DNA of 64,000 nucleotides from Caulifigura coniformis (GTDB taxonomy: Bacteria > Planctomycetota > Planctomycetia > Planctomycetales > Planctomycetaceae): positions 5,282,314 to 5,346,313 of the forward strand of contig NZ_CP036271.1 of assembly GCF_007745175.1 (NCBI RefSeq), read 5' to 3'. This document shows, piece by piece, positions 28,608 through 37,835 of this stretch. The notes beneath the pieces were generated by a model. It was given only the letters and a program-made list of their open reading frames with translations. It was not told the origin of the DNA and ran no database searches. The position numbers and the translations under genes were made by a program. Within the stretch, counting starts at the first letter, position 1. Each line of letters begins with the position of its first letter.

Positions 28608-30464
28608 TCACGTTGGCGTTGCGGCCCGGGGGGCGGATCGCCAGAAACCGGCAACGCAGACGACCAGGCAGGCTGCCGTGCAGATGACGGCGAACCAGTC
28701 GCCGAACCGCTGATAAAGCGAGGACCGACCGTCGAGCGGAACCGTGCTGACGAACGCGGCGTTCCACTGCTTGTAGTACCGGCCGGTCTGCGGATCGCGG
28801 ATCGACTTCCTCGCGGGGCGTTCGTTTTTGACGACGGCGTCGAGATCGATGATCGTTTCGGGATCGCGCACCGCACCGTTGCCATCGATGAAGGCCGAGA
28901 TTCCGGTGTTCACCGCACGAACCATGGGCATCCGGTTTTCGATGCAGCGGAACTGGGCGGTGATGAGGTGCTGGTCGAGCTCGCTCGATCCGTGGAACCA
29001 GCCGTCGTTCGTCAGGTTGACGAGGATGTCGACAGGCCACTTTTCCTTCTCGGCGGTAGCGGCCATCGAACGAACGAGGTGTGGCACGGTGTCTTCAAAG
29101 CAGATGAGCGGGACCATCTTCCAGTCCTTGTACTGGAAGACGTGCACATGCGTGCCGGCCGCGATTCCAAAGGCGTCGCCGAACGGCGTCAGCTTGTGGA
29201 GAAAAGGGAGGGTGTCCCGCAGGGGGATATATTCGCCGAACGGAACACGATGGATCTTGTCGTACCGATCGCTGAGACCGTTGGCCGGCGTGACGAACGC
29301 GGCGGAATTGAAATGGTCGTAACCGTCGCGGCGGGCAACGAGGGTATCCACGCCAATGACGAGTGACGCGTTCACTTCGCCGGCGGTCCGTTCGAGGTTC
29401 TTGCGGGACCGGTCGTCCTTCCACATGGCGAGTGGAATGCCGGGGGCGGCCGTTTCGAGGTCGACGTCTTCCACGTCGGGCCGCATCTGGAACATCGGGA
29501 ACGGAAACATGGTTTCCGGCCACACGATGACGTCGGGCTGATGGGGAATCGTCTCGCCCATCAGGGCGCGATGCTGGGCGTAGATTTCGTCCTTGGCGTC
29601 GGGATCGTGTTTGAGGGATGTCGTGAAGTTCCCCTGGATCAGGCCGATGCGGGGGCCCGCCTGAAAATCCGATTGACCAAGCCGCGTGACGCCATAGACC
29701 CATGTCACTGCGACGAGCGACAGCGCGGCGCCGATGGCGATCGTCGGCAGCTTTCGGGCGGATTGCGACGCGAGAAAACGGTCGCGATCGCCGGGGAGCA
29801 CGAGTCCCCCCCTCGCCATCCAGGCAGTCGGCAGGAGCAGGGCCACGGCGGCGTTGATCGTCGCGACGACATAGCTGATGCCATAAGCGCCGACGAGATC
29901 GCTGACCTGAATGATCGCCGCCCAGCGATGCTGCGTGTGACCGAGGAAATACCAGGCAAAGCCGGTCATGAGGTGGGCCCGCAGGAACTCGAGCCCGACC
30001 CACACGACGGGAGCGGCCAGCCAGAGCGGCGCGCGGAATCGCAGCATCGCCGTCCGCGTCAGGGAAACGAACACCGGAAAGTAGAAGGCCAGGTAAGCGG
30101 CCAGCGCGATCCAGGCCAGGTACATGGCGGGGTCGCCGAGCCGCATCCACTGAAGTGTTGGGAACCAGAAGACGGCTCCGGCCACGTACAGCGCGGCGTA
30201 GGTGCGTTTGGTCAGTCGCGGGAGGAGCGCCAGCTGCATCAGCGGCACGAGTGCGACCCAGGCCAGCGGCCCGAAATCGGCGGGAGTGAAGCTCATCCAG
30301 AGCAGGGCCGACGTGATCGTCGCCGGCCACAGAGCCCCTTTGACCGACGCCGGCCGTTCGCGGGCAGCCGTGATGATGTCGTCGATGGAGCGCTGCCGCG
30401 GCACGGAGGTGGGAAGCAGTTTCTCAGGTGCGGCGGATTCAGAAGCGGCGCAGGTGGTCGACAT
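28608..30464 (-). CDS. lnt: Apolipoprotein N-acyltransferase
   Basis: Lnt adds the third acyl chain to lipoproteins in the inner membrane. The protein has seven or eight N-terminal membrane helices and a nitrilase-type domain with the catalytic triad: Glu in VIVWPETMFPFP, Lys in YDKIHRVPFGEY and Cys in PLICFEDTVPHL. The ATG at 30464 is preceded by a perfect AAGGAGG at nine bases; an upstream ATG at 30488 is less likely. At 618 residues it is longer than E. coli Lnt (512), owing to an N-terminal extension of about 40 residues and loops. It fits the abundance of lipoproteins in the window. Confidence 0.95.
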   Translation of the reverse strand: MSTTCAASESAAPEKLLPTSVPRQRSIDDIITAARERPASVKGALWPATITSALLWMSFTPADFGPLAWVALVPLMQLALLPRLTKRTYAALYVAGAVFWFPTLQWMRLGDPAMYLAWIALAAYLAFYFPVFVSLTRTAMLRFRAPLWLAAPVVWVGLEFLRAHLMTGFAWYFLGHTQHRWAAIIQVSDLVGAYGISYVVATINAAVALLLPTAWMARGGLVLPGDRDRFLASQSARKLPTIAIGAALSLVAVTWVYGVTRLGQSDFQAGPRIGLIQGNFTTSLKHDPDAKDEIYAQHRALMGETIPHQPDVIVWPETMFPFPMFQMRPDVEDVDLETAAPGIPLAMWKDDRSRKNLERTAGEVNASLVIGVDTLVARRDGYDHFNSAAFVTPANGLSDRYDKIHRVPFGEYIPLRDTLPFLHKLTPFGDAFGIAAGTHVHVFQYKDWKMVPLICFEDTVPHLVRSMAATAEKEKWPVDILVNLTNDGWFHGSSELDQHLITAQFRCIENRMPMVRAVNTGISAFIDGNGAVRDPETIIDLDAVVKNERPARKSIRDPQTGRYYKQWNAAFVSTVPLDGRSSLYQRFGDWFAVICTAACLVVCVAGFWRSAPRAATPT

Positions 30465-30506
30465 TGCCGCGTTCCTCCTTGAACGCATTCGCCGACCCGA
30501 ACCAGG

Positions 30507-31739
30507 TCAGCGGTCGAGGATTAAAGTGGGGACTTCTTCTCCGGCCTGTCGTTCGGTTGCCGTTTCAAACAGGACGAATCCATTCGCCAGGGCGACAGTC
30601 TGCAAATCAAACGACCCCTGCCAGGCCAGCGGTCGAGCCAGGAAGCCCTGTTCCGACGGTGTGATTACGGCAGGAAAATAAGTCGGGCGCGAGTCTCGGG
30701 AGACATGCGGAGCAGTCAGCCGGGCGGAGTGCATCAGCGGTTGCGACGGCTGAATTCCGCGCCGCCTGTGGATGCCCATCCGGACGAACAACTCGAAGCA
30801 AACCATACTGCTGACAGGATTTCCGGGCAACCCGAAGATCCAGTGCGGACGGCCGTCCGGAGAACGCTCGGCAGTCAGCCGACCGAACCAGATTGGCTTG
30901 CCGGGCTTGACGTTACAGCCGTGGAACACCTGCTCGCATCCGCATTCGGCGAGGACGGATGGCACGAGGTCGAGAACGCCTGCCGAAACGCCGCCGCTGA
31001 GAACGAGGAAATCAGACTTCAGCCCCTCGCGGATGGCGGTCATGAGGTCGGCCCGGGTGTCGCGGGCGATCGTCGACTGAACCGGGGCAGCGCCCGCCCG
31101 ACGCGCCTGTGTCACGAGCATGATCTCGTTGGAATTGCGGATCTGGCCGGGGCCCGGGACTTGCTCGTACGGGACGAGTTCGTCCCCCGTGGCCACGATG
31201 GAAACAGATGGCCGGGGGATGGCGAGGACACTGCTCACCCCCATTTCCGCAAGCGCGCCGAGCTGGGCGGGGCCGAGAACCGTTCCTGCGGGGAGTACCA
31301 GGTCTCCTTTCCGGATCGCCTGTCCCTGACGGGCGAGGTTTCCCTCGGCCCTCGCTTTGGGCGCGTCGAGCGTGACGGTGATCGCCGTCTGCGACGTGAC
31401 CAGTTCAACCGGGATCACGCAGTCGGCACCGGTCGGAAGGGGGGCCCCGGTCATGATGCGAATCGTGCCCCCGGCGGTCAGTTCCCGGGTGGCCGTGTTG
31501 CCGGCGGTCACTTCCTCAAGGATGTCGAATTCGCGCCGGCCGGCGGCGTAGTCGTCGAAGCGGATGGCGTACCCATCCATGAGCGACTTGTCGAACGGCG
31601 GGCTGTCGCCAGTGGCGTGGATCGCGGTCGTACTGACCAATCCGTCGCAGAGAGCGAGGGGAAGGCCCTTCTCGGCCGGAGCGGCCGGCGGAATCTCTCT
31701 CTCAATCAGGCGCCAGGCGTCCTGGACGGAATCGAGCAT
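30507..31739 (-). CDS. moeA: Molybdopterin molybdenumtransferase MoeA
   Basis: Inserts molybdenum into adenylylated molybdopterin. The 410-residue product has PPFDKSLMDGYAIR, RIMTGAPLPTGADCVIPVE, SIVATGDELV and the MPT-binding segments VLSGGVSAGVLDLV and WIFGLPGNPVSSMVCFELFV. Length is normal. It is 42 bases upstream of lnt on the same strand; no other molybdopterin genes are adjacent, although a MoaD/ThiS-like carrier lies at 39.9 kb. Confidence 0.96.
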   Translation of the reverse strand: MLDSVQDAWRLIEREIPPAAPAEKGLPLALCDGLVSTTAIHATGDSPPFDKSLMDGYAIRFDDYAAGRREFDILEEVTAGNTATRELTAGGTIRIMTGAPLPTGADCVIPVELVTSQTAITVTLDAPKARAEGNLARQGQAIRKGDLVLPAGTVLGPAQLGALAEMGVSSVLAIPRPSVSIVATGDELVPYEQVPGPGQIRNSNEIMLVTQARRAGAAPVQSTIARDTRADLMTAIREGLKSDFLVLSGGVSAGVLDLVPSVLAECGCEQVFHGCNVKPGKPIWFGRLTAERSPDGRPHWIFGLPGNPVSSMVCFELFVRMGIHRRRGIQPSQPLMHSARLTAPHVSRDSRPTYFPAVITPSEQGFLARPLAWQGSFDLQTVALANGFVLFETATERQAGEEVPTLILDR

Positions 31740-31828
31740 CGGGTCGGCTCAGGAATTCGGATTGACGATCGCGGGGCCGCGACTTAACGGGAGGCTGGCG
31801 GGCCTGTACGGATCGGACGGCCAGCGGA

Positions 31829-32689
31829 ATGAATTGGCGTACGGAGAAGCAACTGTCGATCAGAACGCGAGTTCCGATGCTCGTTTGCGCAGTCATGTCT
31901 GCGCTCGGCTCGGGCTGCGCTCTGTTCAATCCGGGCAGTGCGGTGGAACGCATCACTGCCGAGCGGCCGTTTCTGCCGCCGCTGCAGTCGGAACGGAACG
32001 TCATAGACCTGGAAGTTTATTACGTTGATCGTGTCGTTGGCGATCCGACGATCGGCGACGGGTTGTGGGGCGCGGTGAACCAGGCGGCCGGTCCACTCTC
32101 GACCCATGCGAAACTGCGTAGTGAAGGGATCCAGTATGGCGTCGCTCCGAGTTCCGCGCCACCGGCGCTGCAATCCCTGATCTCCCGAGGGTTCGGAGCT
32201 TCTTCGACCAGGGTCACGGAGATGCGGCCCGTTCCCCTGATCAATGGGTCCTCGGCGCCGGTTCTTGTCGGGGCACTGCCGCCAACGTGCACGATTCCCA
32301 GTTCTGGGAAGCGAAACGCTATGACAGTCCAGCAGGGGCAGTGCATGTTTCAGGTCGCGGCCGAGCGGCTGCAGGAAGGGTGGGTTCGTGTCGCCTTCCT
32401 GCCGCAGGTCCACCATGGCTCCCAACGTGTCCGGCCCGTAGCCACCGACCAGAAGTGGGAAAACCAGAACGGGCAGCAGGTGGAATCCTTCTACGAGCAG
32501 GAGTTTTCGCTCGACCTGAATACGGGTGAGTACGTCGTGATCGGTATGGTGGATGAGCGGCCCGCCTCGCTGGGGCACCTCTTCTTTCGCCGGGGCGACG
32601 CCGAGAGCCGGTTCCAGCGGGTTATGATCGTGCGGCTTGCGGGAATGCAGTCGATGAGGCCGCAGCGGAACGATCGTGGCACGTTTTGA
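31829..32689 (+). CDS. Hypothetical lipoprotein
   Basis: The 286-residue product has an N-terminal Arg-rich segment, a hydrophobic stretch MLVCAVMSALGSGC and a probable lipobox with Cys30 (GSGC). The mature part is beta-rich with no motif that I recognise; it contains a repeated PVP/VGALPP style and an ending RVMIVRLAGMQSM. Its strong lipoprotein signal and lack of homology cues suggest a Planctomycetes-specific envelope protein. It lies divergent from moeA and 123 bases upstream of nuoK. Confidence 0.65.
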   Translation: MNWRTEKQLSIRTRVPMLVCAVMSALGSGCALFNPGSAVERITAERPFLPPLQSERNVIDLEVYYVDRVVGDPTIGDGLWGAVNQAAGPLSTHAKLRSEGIQYGVAPSSAPPALQSLISRGFGASSTRVTEMRPVPLINGSSAPVLVGALPPTCTIPSSGKRNAMTVQQGQCMFQVAAERLQEGWVRVAFLPQVHHGSQRVRPVATDQKWENQNGQQVESFYEQEFSLDLNTGEYVVIGMVDERPASLGHLFFRRGDAESRFQRVMIVRLAGMQSMRPQRNDRGTF

Positions 32690-32764
32690 ACATTCGAGCG
32701 AACCGTATAGTCGACGACCCGCGCCCCATCCCCTATTCTCCGCCGAAATCCGTTTGCGAAGCGA

Positions 32765-32785
32765 CTTTGCCTGCAGCAGGCAAAG
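32765..32785. repeat. Perfect inverted repeat upstream of nuoK
   Basis: CTTTGCCTG (32765-32773) and CAGGCAAAG (32777-32785) are exact reverse complements with a three-base centre. The position is 28 bases before the nuoK start, after the lipoprotein gene. There is no T run, so a simple terminator is not supported. It could be a regulatory dyad or an mRNA stem. Confidence 0.4.
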
Positions 32786-32812
32786 CCGGCTACTGGCAGA
32801 GAAACGACTGGG

Positions 32813-33283
32813 ATGCCCGCCACTCTTGATCCAAATCTCGCCGTTGGGGCGATCCTGTTTGTGCTCGGCGCCATTGGCGTCCTGACGCGCCGTAACCTCA
32901 TTCTCATCATGCTTTCGGCCGAGATGATGCTGAACGGCGTCGCTCTCACGCTGGTGACGTTCTCGCAGATGCACGGGAACAACCGGGGCCAGATCTTTAC
33001 GGTCTTCGTGCTCACCGTTGCCGCGTGCGAAGCAGGGCTGGGGCTGTCACTGATTCTGGCGCTGTACCACCGGACGAAGACTCTCGACGTCAATCTCTGG
33101 GCATCGATCCGTGAACCGGACATCAGCGCTCCCGCGCCGGATGCGCCGTCGCTGACTCCCCCCACCGATATTCGCGATTATCCCCGGCTCACGCCGTCCG
33201 GAGGCATGCCTGACCTCGATGGGGCCGAGCGGACGCTCCTGGCGGACAAGAATGAGACGCGCCAGACATCGCTGCCGGCGTAA
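32813..33283 (+). CDS. nuoK: NADH-quinone oxidoreductase subunit K
   Basis: A small proton-channel subunit of respiratory complex I. The first about 100 residues carry three helices and the NuoK pattern IGVLTRRNLILIMLSAEMMLNGVALTLVTFS with the conserved membrane Glu residues (SAEMMLN, VAACEAGLGL). A hydrophilic C-terminal tail of about 55 residues (Pro/Asp-rich) is longer than in most NuoK. nuoL follows 68 bases downstream; nuoJ, normally just before nuoK, is absent. Confidence 0.95.
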   Translation: MPATLDPNLAVGAILFVLGAIGVLTRRNLILIMLSAEMMLNGVALTLVTFSQMHGNNRGQIFTVFVLTVAACEAGLGLSLILALYHRTKTLDVNLWASIREPDISAPAPDAPSLTPPTDIRDYPRLTPSGGMPDLDGAERTLLADKNETRQTSLPA

Positions 33284-33351
33284 ATCTGCGTGTGGCTGTG
33301 TGTTGCGTTCACGGGCCGGTTTGCTGAATCACTTTTATCCTGCATTGAGAT

Positions 33352-35337
33352 ATGTCTGAGTCGACCCAGCACCTGTTGATGTGGCTGATTCCCGGAGCGC
33401 CGCTCCTGGCAGCGACGCTCATCGCACTCCTGGGGCCAAAAGTCCTTCGCGGACAGTCGCACTGGCTCTGCTGGCTCGGAATCGCCACGGCGTTCGGCTG
33501 TGCACTGACTCTGCTGACCAGCATTACCCCGCAGGGGTTTGCCGAAGGCTTGTCGAAGCCCGCCCTGGCAAGCGGCTTTGAGTGGATCAACGTCGGGTTT
33601 CTGAACGTGCGGATCGACCTCCGCGCCGATGCGATCAGCTCCATCATGCTCGCCATGGTGACCGGCGTCAGTCTTCTCGTGGCGATGTTCGCCTCGGGGT
33701 ATATGCACCACGATCCGGGCTATCCGCGGTTCTTCGCGGCGTTCTCGCTGTTCGTCTTTTCGATGTGCATGCTGGTCCTGGCCGGCAGCTTCCTGATGCT
33801 GTTCATCTTCTGGGAAGCGGTGGGACTCTGCAGTTACCTGCTGATCGGCTTCTGGTTCCGCAAACCGAGCGCGGCCGCGGCCGCGAAGAAGGCGTTCGTG
33901 GTCAACCGGATCGGCGACCTCGGGCTGCTGGTCGCCATGTTCCTGATCTGGACGTCGTTCGGCTCGCTGAGCTTCGACACCGTGCTCAACTCGTCGACCT
34001 CCGAGTGGAAGATCATCGTCAACCAGCTGCGGGGCGATGGCACGCTGACGGCGATCTGCCTGTGCCTGTTCCTGGGCGCGATGGGCAAATCAGCCCAGTT
34101 CCCGCTGCATGTGTGGTTGCCCGACGCCATGGAAGGCCCGACCCCGGTGTCGGCCCTCATCCACGCGGCGACGATGGTCACCGCCGGCGTTTACCTCGTC
34201 GCCCGCTGCACGCCGCTGTTTGTGTGGTCGCCGGTGGCCCAGATGACTGTCTCGGCGATCGGTGCGATCACGGCCCTGGTCGCCGCCCTGACGGCGCTGA
34301 CGCAGTTCGACCTCAAGCGGGTGATGGCCTACTCGACCGTCTCCCAGCTCGGCTACATGTTCATGGCTCTCGGAGCCGCGGCCGCCGGACCGGAATACGT
34401 GACGGCCGCCGTGACCGCCGCCATGTTCCACCTGTTCACCCACGCGTTCTTCAAGGCGCTGCTGTTCCTCGGATCGGGCAGCGTCATGCATGCGATGGGA
34501 GACGTCATCGACATGCGGCACTTCAGCGGCCTGCGGAAGGCGCTTCCGATCACACATGCGACGTTCCTGGTCGGCGCCTGTGCCCTTGCCGGTGTGCCGC
34601 CGTTTGCCGGGTTCTTCAGCAAGGACGACATTCTCGCCTCCCTCTCCAACGGAATGGCCCACGGGGAGCACCGGCTGTTCTTCACGGTGATCTTCGCGAT
34701 CGCGGTGCTGACCGCTGTACTGACGGCGTTCTACACCTTCCGGGCGTACTTCATGACGTTCTGGGGGCCTGAGAAATTTCCGCCGGAAGCCGGCGCTCAT
34801 CCGCACGAGGCGACGCCGATCATGGCGTTTCCGCTCGGGGTGCTGGCACTGTTCGCGGCCGGGATCGGCCTTGTGGCCGGCCCGATGACGCACTGGTTCG
34901 GCAGCTATCTCAGCCACACCATGGGCCTCACCGAAGAGCATCCGCACCTGCACTGGGGGCTGATGATCGGAAGCGCACTCGTGGCGGGAGCGGGGATCTA
35001 CGCGGCATGGCTGATGTACGTGTCCAAACCCGAACTGGCGGCGAAGGCGAAGGCGGCCTCGGGCCCGGCGTATGCCTGGTCGCAGGGAAAGTTTTTCCTC
35101 GACGAACTGTTCCTCGCGACGATTGTCATGCCCCTCCGCAAGCTGGCGGAGCTGTGCGTGCTGTTCGATCGCAAGGTGATCGACGGCATCGTGGATGGCC
35201 TGGGGCTGTTGCCCAGGCTCCTCAGCTGGGCGCCGCGGCCTTTCCACGCGGGCGTCATCGGCGGCTATGCCTATGTGATGTTGCTCGGCCTGGTGGTCGG
35301 GGTGCTGTTCGTGGTCCGCGCCCTGGCCGGGCAGTAA
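33352..35337 (+). CDS. nuoL: NADH-quinone oxidoreductase subunit L
   Basis: The 661-residue antiporter-like complex I subunit has about 16 helices, with conserved segments FIFWEAVGLCSYLLIGFWF, the Lys-containing GKSAQFPLHVWLPDAMEGPTPVSALIHAATMVTAGVYL and DLKRVMAYSTVSQLGYMF, plus the long C-terminal amphipathic helix/anchor region. Length and order (K-L-M) are typical. It probably shares a transcript with nuoK and nuoM. Confidence 0.97.
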   Translation: MSESTQHLLMWLIPGAPLLAATLIALLGPKVLRGQSHWLCWLGIATAFGCALTLLTSITPQGFAEGLSKPALASGFEWINVGFLNVRIDLRADAISSIMLAMVTGVSLLVAMFASGYMHHDPGYPRFFAAFSLFVFSMCMLVLAGSFLMLFIFWEAVGLCSYLLIGFWFRKPSAAAAAKKAFVVNRIGDLGLLVAMFLIWTSFGSLSFDTVLNSSTSEWKIIVNQLRGDGTLTAICLCLFLGAMGKSAQFPLHVWLPDAMEGPTPVSALIHAATMVTAGVYLVARCTPLFVWSPVAQMTVSAIGAITALVAALTALTQFDLKRVMAYSTVSQLGYMFMALGAAAAGPEYVTAAVTAAMFHLFTHAFFKALLFLGSGSVMHAMGDVIDMRHFSGLRKALPITHATFLVGACALAGVPPFAGFFSKDDILASLSNGMAHGEHRLFFTVIFAIAVLTAVLTAFYTFRAYFMTFWGPEKFPPEAGAHPHEATPIMAFPLGVLALFAAGIGLVAGPMTHWFGSYLSHTMGLTEEHPHLHWGLMIGSALVAGAGIYAAWLMYVSKPELAAKAKAASGPAYAWSQGKFFLDELFLATIVMPLRKLAELCVLFDRKVIDGIVDGLGLLPRLLSWAPRPFHAGVIGGYAYVMLLGLVVGVLFVVRALAGQ

Positions 35338-35398
35338 CCCCGTGCCCGTCGTGTTTTGAGTTTCGCGAGCGATTTCCTGAAGCGGTGACATAAGTTCG

Positions 35399-37219
35399 AT
35401 GGCAAACTGGCTTCCCATCCTGATCCTGATTCCGTTCCTGTTTTCGGCCGCGCTGATGCTCGGACGGAACCTGGGTGGCAATGCGGCGCGCTGGATCGGC
35501 CTGATCGGCACGCTGGTGACGTTGACGGGCTGTCTCGCCATCAGCGGCGCGTACTACAAGTATGTCAGCGAGGGGCCGCTGCCGGTGCCGACCGACAAGG
35601 CGGGCAATCCCGTCCAGATGCCGGTCAATCCGCAACTCAACTGGCACTACAACTGGCTCGATCTGTCGGGCCCGGGCATCAGCGCCTCTCCCAATCACTC
35701 CACGCGCCTCAGCTTCCACCTGGGCGTCGACGGCGTCAGCGTCAGTCTGATTCTGCTGACCGGCATCCTGTTTGTGTCGTGCGTGCTGATTTCGTGGGAA
35801 GCGATCTCCGATCGGCGCCCCGAATTCTATGCCTTCCTGTTGCTGCTCGAGGCCGGCCTGATCGGGGTGTTCTGCGCCTTCGACCTGATGCTGTTCTACG
35901 TGTTCTTCGAGTTCACCCTCATCCCGCTCTTCTTCCTCGTCGGCATCTGGGGGGGCCCGGATCGCCGGCGGGCGGCGGTCAAGCTGTTCCTGTACACGCT
36001 GGCCGGAGGCCTGATCACCCTGCTGGGACTCGCCGCGCTCGTCGCGGCGACGTGGCAGCGGGGCGACCTGTCGACGCCGTTCTCCATTCCCGATCTCGCC
36101 CGCTCGCTGACGGCCAATCCGCTCGAACTGAAATGGCAGATCGGAATCTTCCTGGCGATCTCGGCCGGCTTCTTCGTGAAAGTGCCGCTGTTCCCGTTCC
36201 ACACCTGGCTTCCCCTGGCCCACGTCGAAGCTCCGACGGCCGGAAGTATCCTCCTCGCCGGCGTGCTGCTGAAGCTGGGAACCTATGGCTTCTTCCGTAT
36301 CTGCCTGCCGCTGTTCCCGAGCGCCTGCTACGAGTGGGGCGCTCCGCTGGTTGGCGGCATGGCGGTCATCGGAATCGTCTACGGCTCGCTCTGCTGCCTG
36401 GCCCAGCGCGACATCAAGAAACTGATTGCCTACTCTTCCGTCGCACACCTCGGGTTCTGCATGGTGGGGCTGTTCGCGCTCAATCGCGAAGGCATCACCG
36501 GCGGCGTCCTGCAGATGCTCAACCACGGCCTGTCGACCGGGGCGCTGTTCCTCATCGTCGGCATGGTCTACGAGCGCTATCACACGCGCATGCTCGATGA
36601 CCTCGGCGGCCTGGCGAAGCGCCTGCCGTTGATCGCCGTCGCCATGGTCTTCATTTCAATGGCGAGCATCGGACTTCCGGGCCTGAACGGCTTCGTCGGC
36701 GAATTCCTGTCGCTGGCCGGAATGTTCCGGCTGAAGCCGGCCTACGCCATTGTCGCCGCCACGGGCGTCATCCTGGGTGCGTGGTACCTGCTGACCATGC
36801 TTCAGCATGCCTTCTTCGGACCGCTGAAAGAGCCTGAGGTCGGACACGGCCATAGCCACGACCACGGCACGCATTCCCCGGCTCATGCCCACGCCCATCA
36901 CGGCCACGACGATCACGGTCATGGCGGACATGGGCACGGTCATGCCGAGCCGCCGCTTGTCGACAACGGCATCCGCGATATCAACCTTCGCGAATTCATC
37001 GCACTGGCCCCGCTGGCGGCCCTCTGCCTGATGATTGGCGTGTACCCGAAACCGCTGATCGATACGATCAGGCCCGATATCAATGCCGTCGCCCAGGTGT
37101 ACGATGATTTGAAAGTGCCGATGAAGGGACGGACTTGGGAGAAGCCTTCCGCCGTCTCCGTCACACCCGAGCAGCAAGTCGAGAAACAGGAAGCCGTCGC
37201 AGTCGTTCAGACCCACTGA
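35399..37219 (+). CDS. nuoM: NADH-quinone oxidoreductase subunit M with a His-rich insertion
   Basis: The 606-residue product is the antiporter-like subunit M of complex I: FYVFFEFTLIPLFFLVG, KVPLFPFHTWLPLAHVEAPTAGSILLAGVLLKLG and DIKKLIAYSSVAHLGFCMVG are all present. Two features are unusual: a periplasmic loop near residues 45-100 and a His/Gly-rich segment around 482-517 (about a dozen HGH-type repeats), placed before the last helix. nuoN is expected next but is missing. Confidence 0.96.
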   Translation: MANWLPILILIPFLFSAALMLGRNLGGNAARWIGLIGTLVTLTGCLAISGAYYKYVSEGPLPVPTDKAGNPVQMPVNPQLNWHYNWLDLSGPGISASPNHSTRLSFHLGVDGVSVSLILLTGILFVSCVLISWEAISDRRPEFYAFLLLLEAGLIGVFCAFDLMLFYVFFEFTLIPLFFLVGIWGGPDRRRAAVKLFLYTLAGGLITLLGLAALVAATWQRGDLSTPFSIPDLARSLTANPLELKWQIGIFLAISAGFFVKVPLFPFHTWLPLAHVEAPTAGSILLAGVLLKLGTYGFFRICLPLFPSACYEWGAPLVGGMAVIGIVYGSLCCLAQRDIKKLIAYSSVAHLGFCMVGLFALNREGITGGVLQMLNHGLSTGALFLIVGMVYERYHTRMLDDLGGLAKRLPLIAVAMVFISMASIGLPGLNGFVGEFLSLAGMFRLKPAYAIVAATGVILGAWYLLTMLQHAFFGPLKEPEVGHGHSHDHGTHSPAHAHAHHGHDDHGHGGHGHGHAEPPLVDNGIRDINLREFIALAPLAALCLMIGVYPKPLIDTIRPDINAVAQVYDDLKVPMKGRTWEKPSAVSVTPEQQVEKQEAVAVVQTH

Positions 37220-37268
37220 CCGGCAGCGGCGAGAAGTCACCCGTCGAGAACTCACCAAGGGACCTGCC

Positions 37269-37793
37269 GTGGCTGTTGCAACTGCTGCTCCTCCCCAGGC
37301 GATTGCGGGCGTTTCGCCCTCACTGGAACGTGAGATCGAAACGGAGTTCCCGACCATCGGGGCTTCCGCAATCGGCCGTCTGCTCGGCGGGATCATGAAC
37401 AGCATCCCCGTGGGGATCGGCAGCGTGAAGCTGTCGTACCTGCTGTTCGGCCTCCCCCTCGCCCCGCTCGGCGTGATCGGCTACCTGCAGCTCAAGGTGA
37501 CCGGCCAGCGATACACCGTCACCAACCGCTCCGTCAGCGTCCGCGGCGCGCTGGCCGGCCAGGTGGTGAAGCAGGTCGCGCTCAAGGATGTCGGCGATGT
37601 GGTGGTCGAGGTCCTCGGAGGGCAGGAGTTCTTCCGAGCTGGCGATGTCGTCATCAAGAACGCTTCGGGCGACGAGATCCTGCGGTGTGCAGGCGTTCCG
37701 CAACCGGACCGCTTCCGACATGTGATTCTTGCGGCCCGCGACGCTCGCCTGCAGTCGGACGACGCCCTGGCGGCGATCAACCGCAGAAAGTGA
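37269..37793 (+). CDS. Bacterial PH-like domain membrane protein
   Basis: The 174-residue product starts at a GTG preceded by AAGGGACCTG. It has one or two helices (IGSVKLSYLLFGLPLAPLGVIGYLQL) and a domain with RYTVTNRSVSVRGALAGQVVKQVALKDVGDVVVE, the strand pattern of the bacterial PH (bPH2) family. Function unknown; it lies 49 bases after nuoM and ends at a strong terminator. Confidence 0.65.
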   Translation: MAVATAAPPQAIAGVSPSLEREIETEFPTIGASAIGRLLGGIMNSIPVGIGSVKLSYLLFGLPLAPLGVIGYLQLKVTGQRYTVTNRSVSVRGALAGQVVKQVALKDVGDVVVEVLGGQEFFRAGDVVIKNASGDEILRCAGVPQPDRFRHVILAARDARLQSDDALAAINRRK

Positions 37794-37805
37794 ACCTGAT
37801 TCGAC

Positions 37806-37835
37806 AGCCCGGCCTGAATCAGGCCGGGCTTTTTT
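37806..37835. terminator. Intrinsic terminator between PH-like gene and mfnB-like gene
   Basis: AGCCCGGCCT (37806-37815) pairs perfectly with AGGCCGGGCT (37821-37830) around a five-base loop, followed by a T run on the plus strand. It ends transcription of the nuo/PH unit. The convergent mfnB-like gene stops inside the loop and right arm. Confidence 0.85.

Noticed and set aside
31764-31792. TTGACG followed 17 bases later by TAACGG as a promoter for the lipoprotein at 31.8 kb
   Set aside because: The -10 matches only three of six positions.
34090-36583. Minus-strand frames opposite nuoL and nuoM
   Set aside because: Arg/Gln/His-rich shadows of conserved complex I genes.
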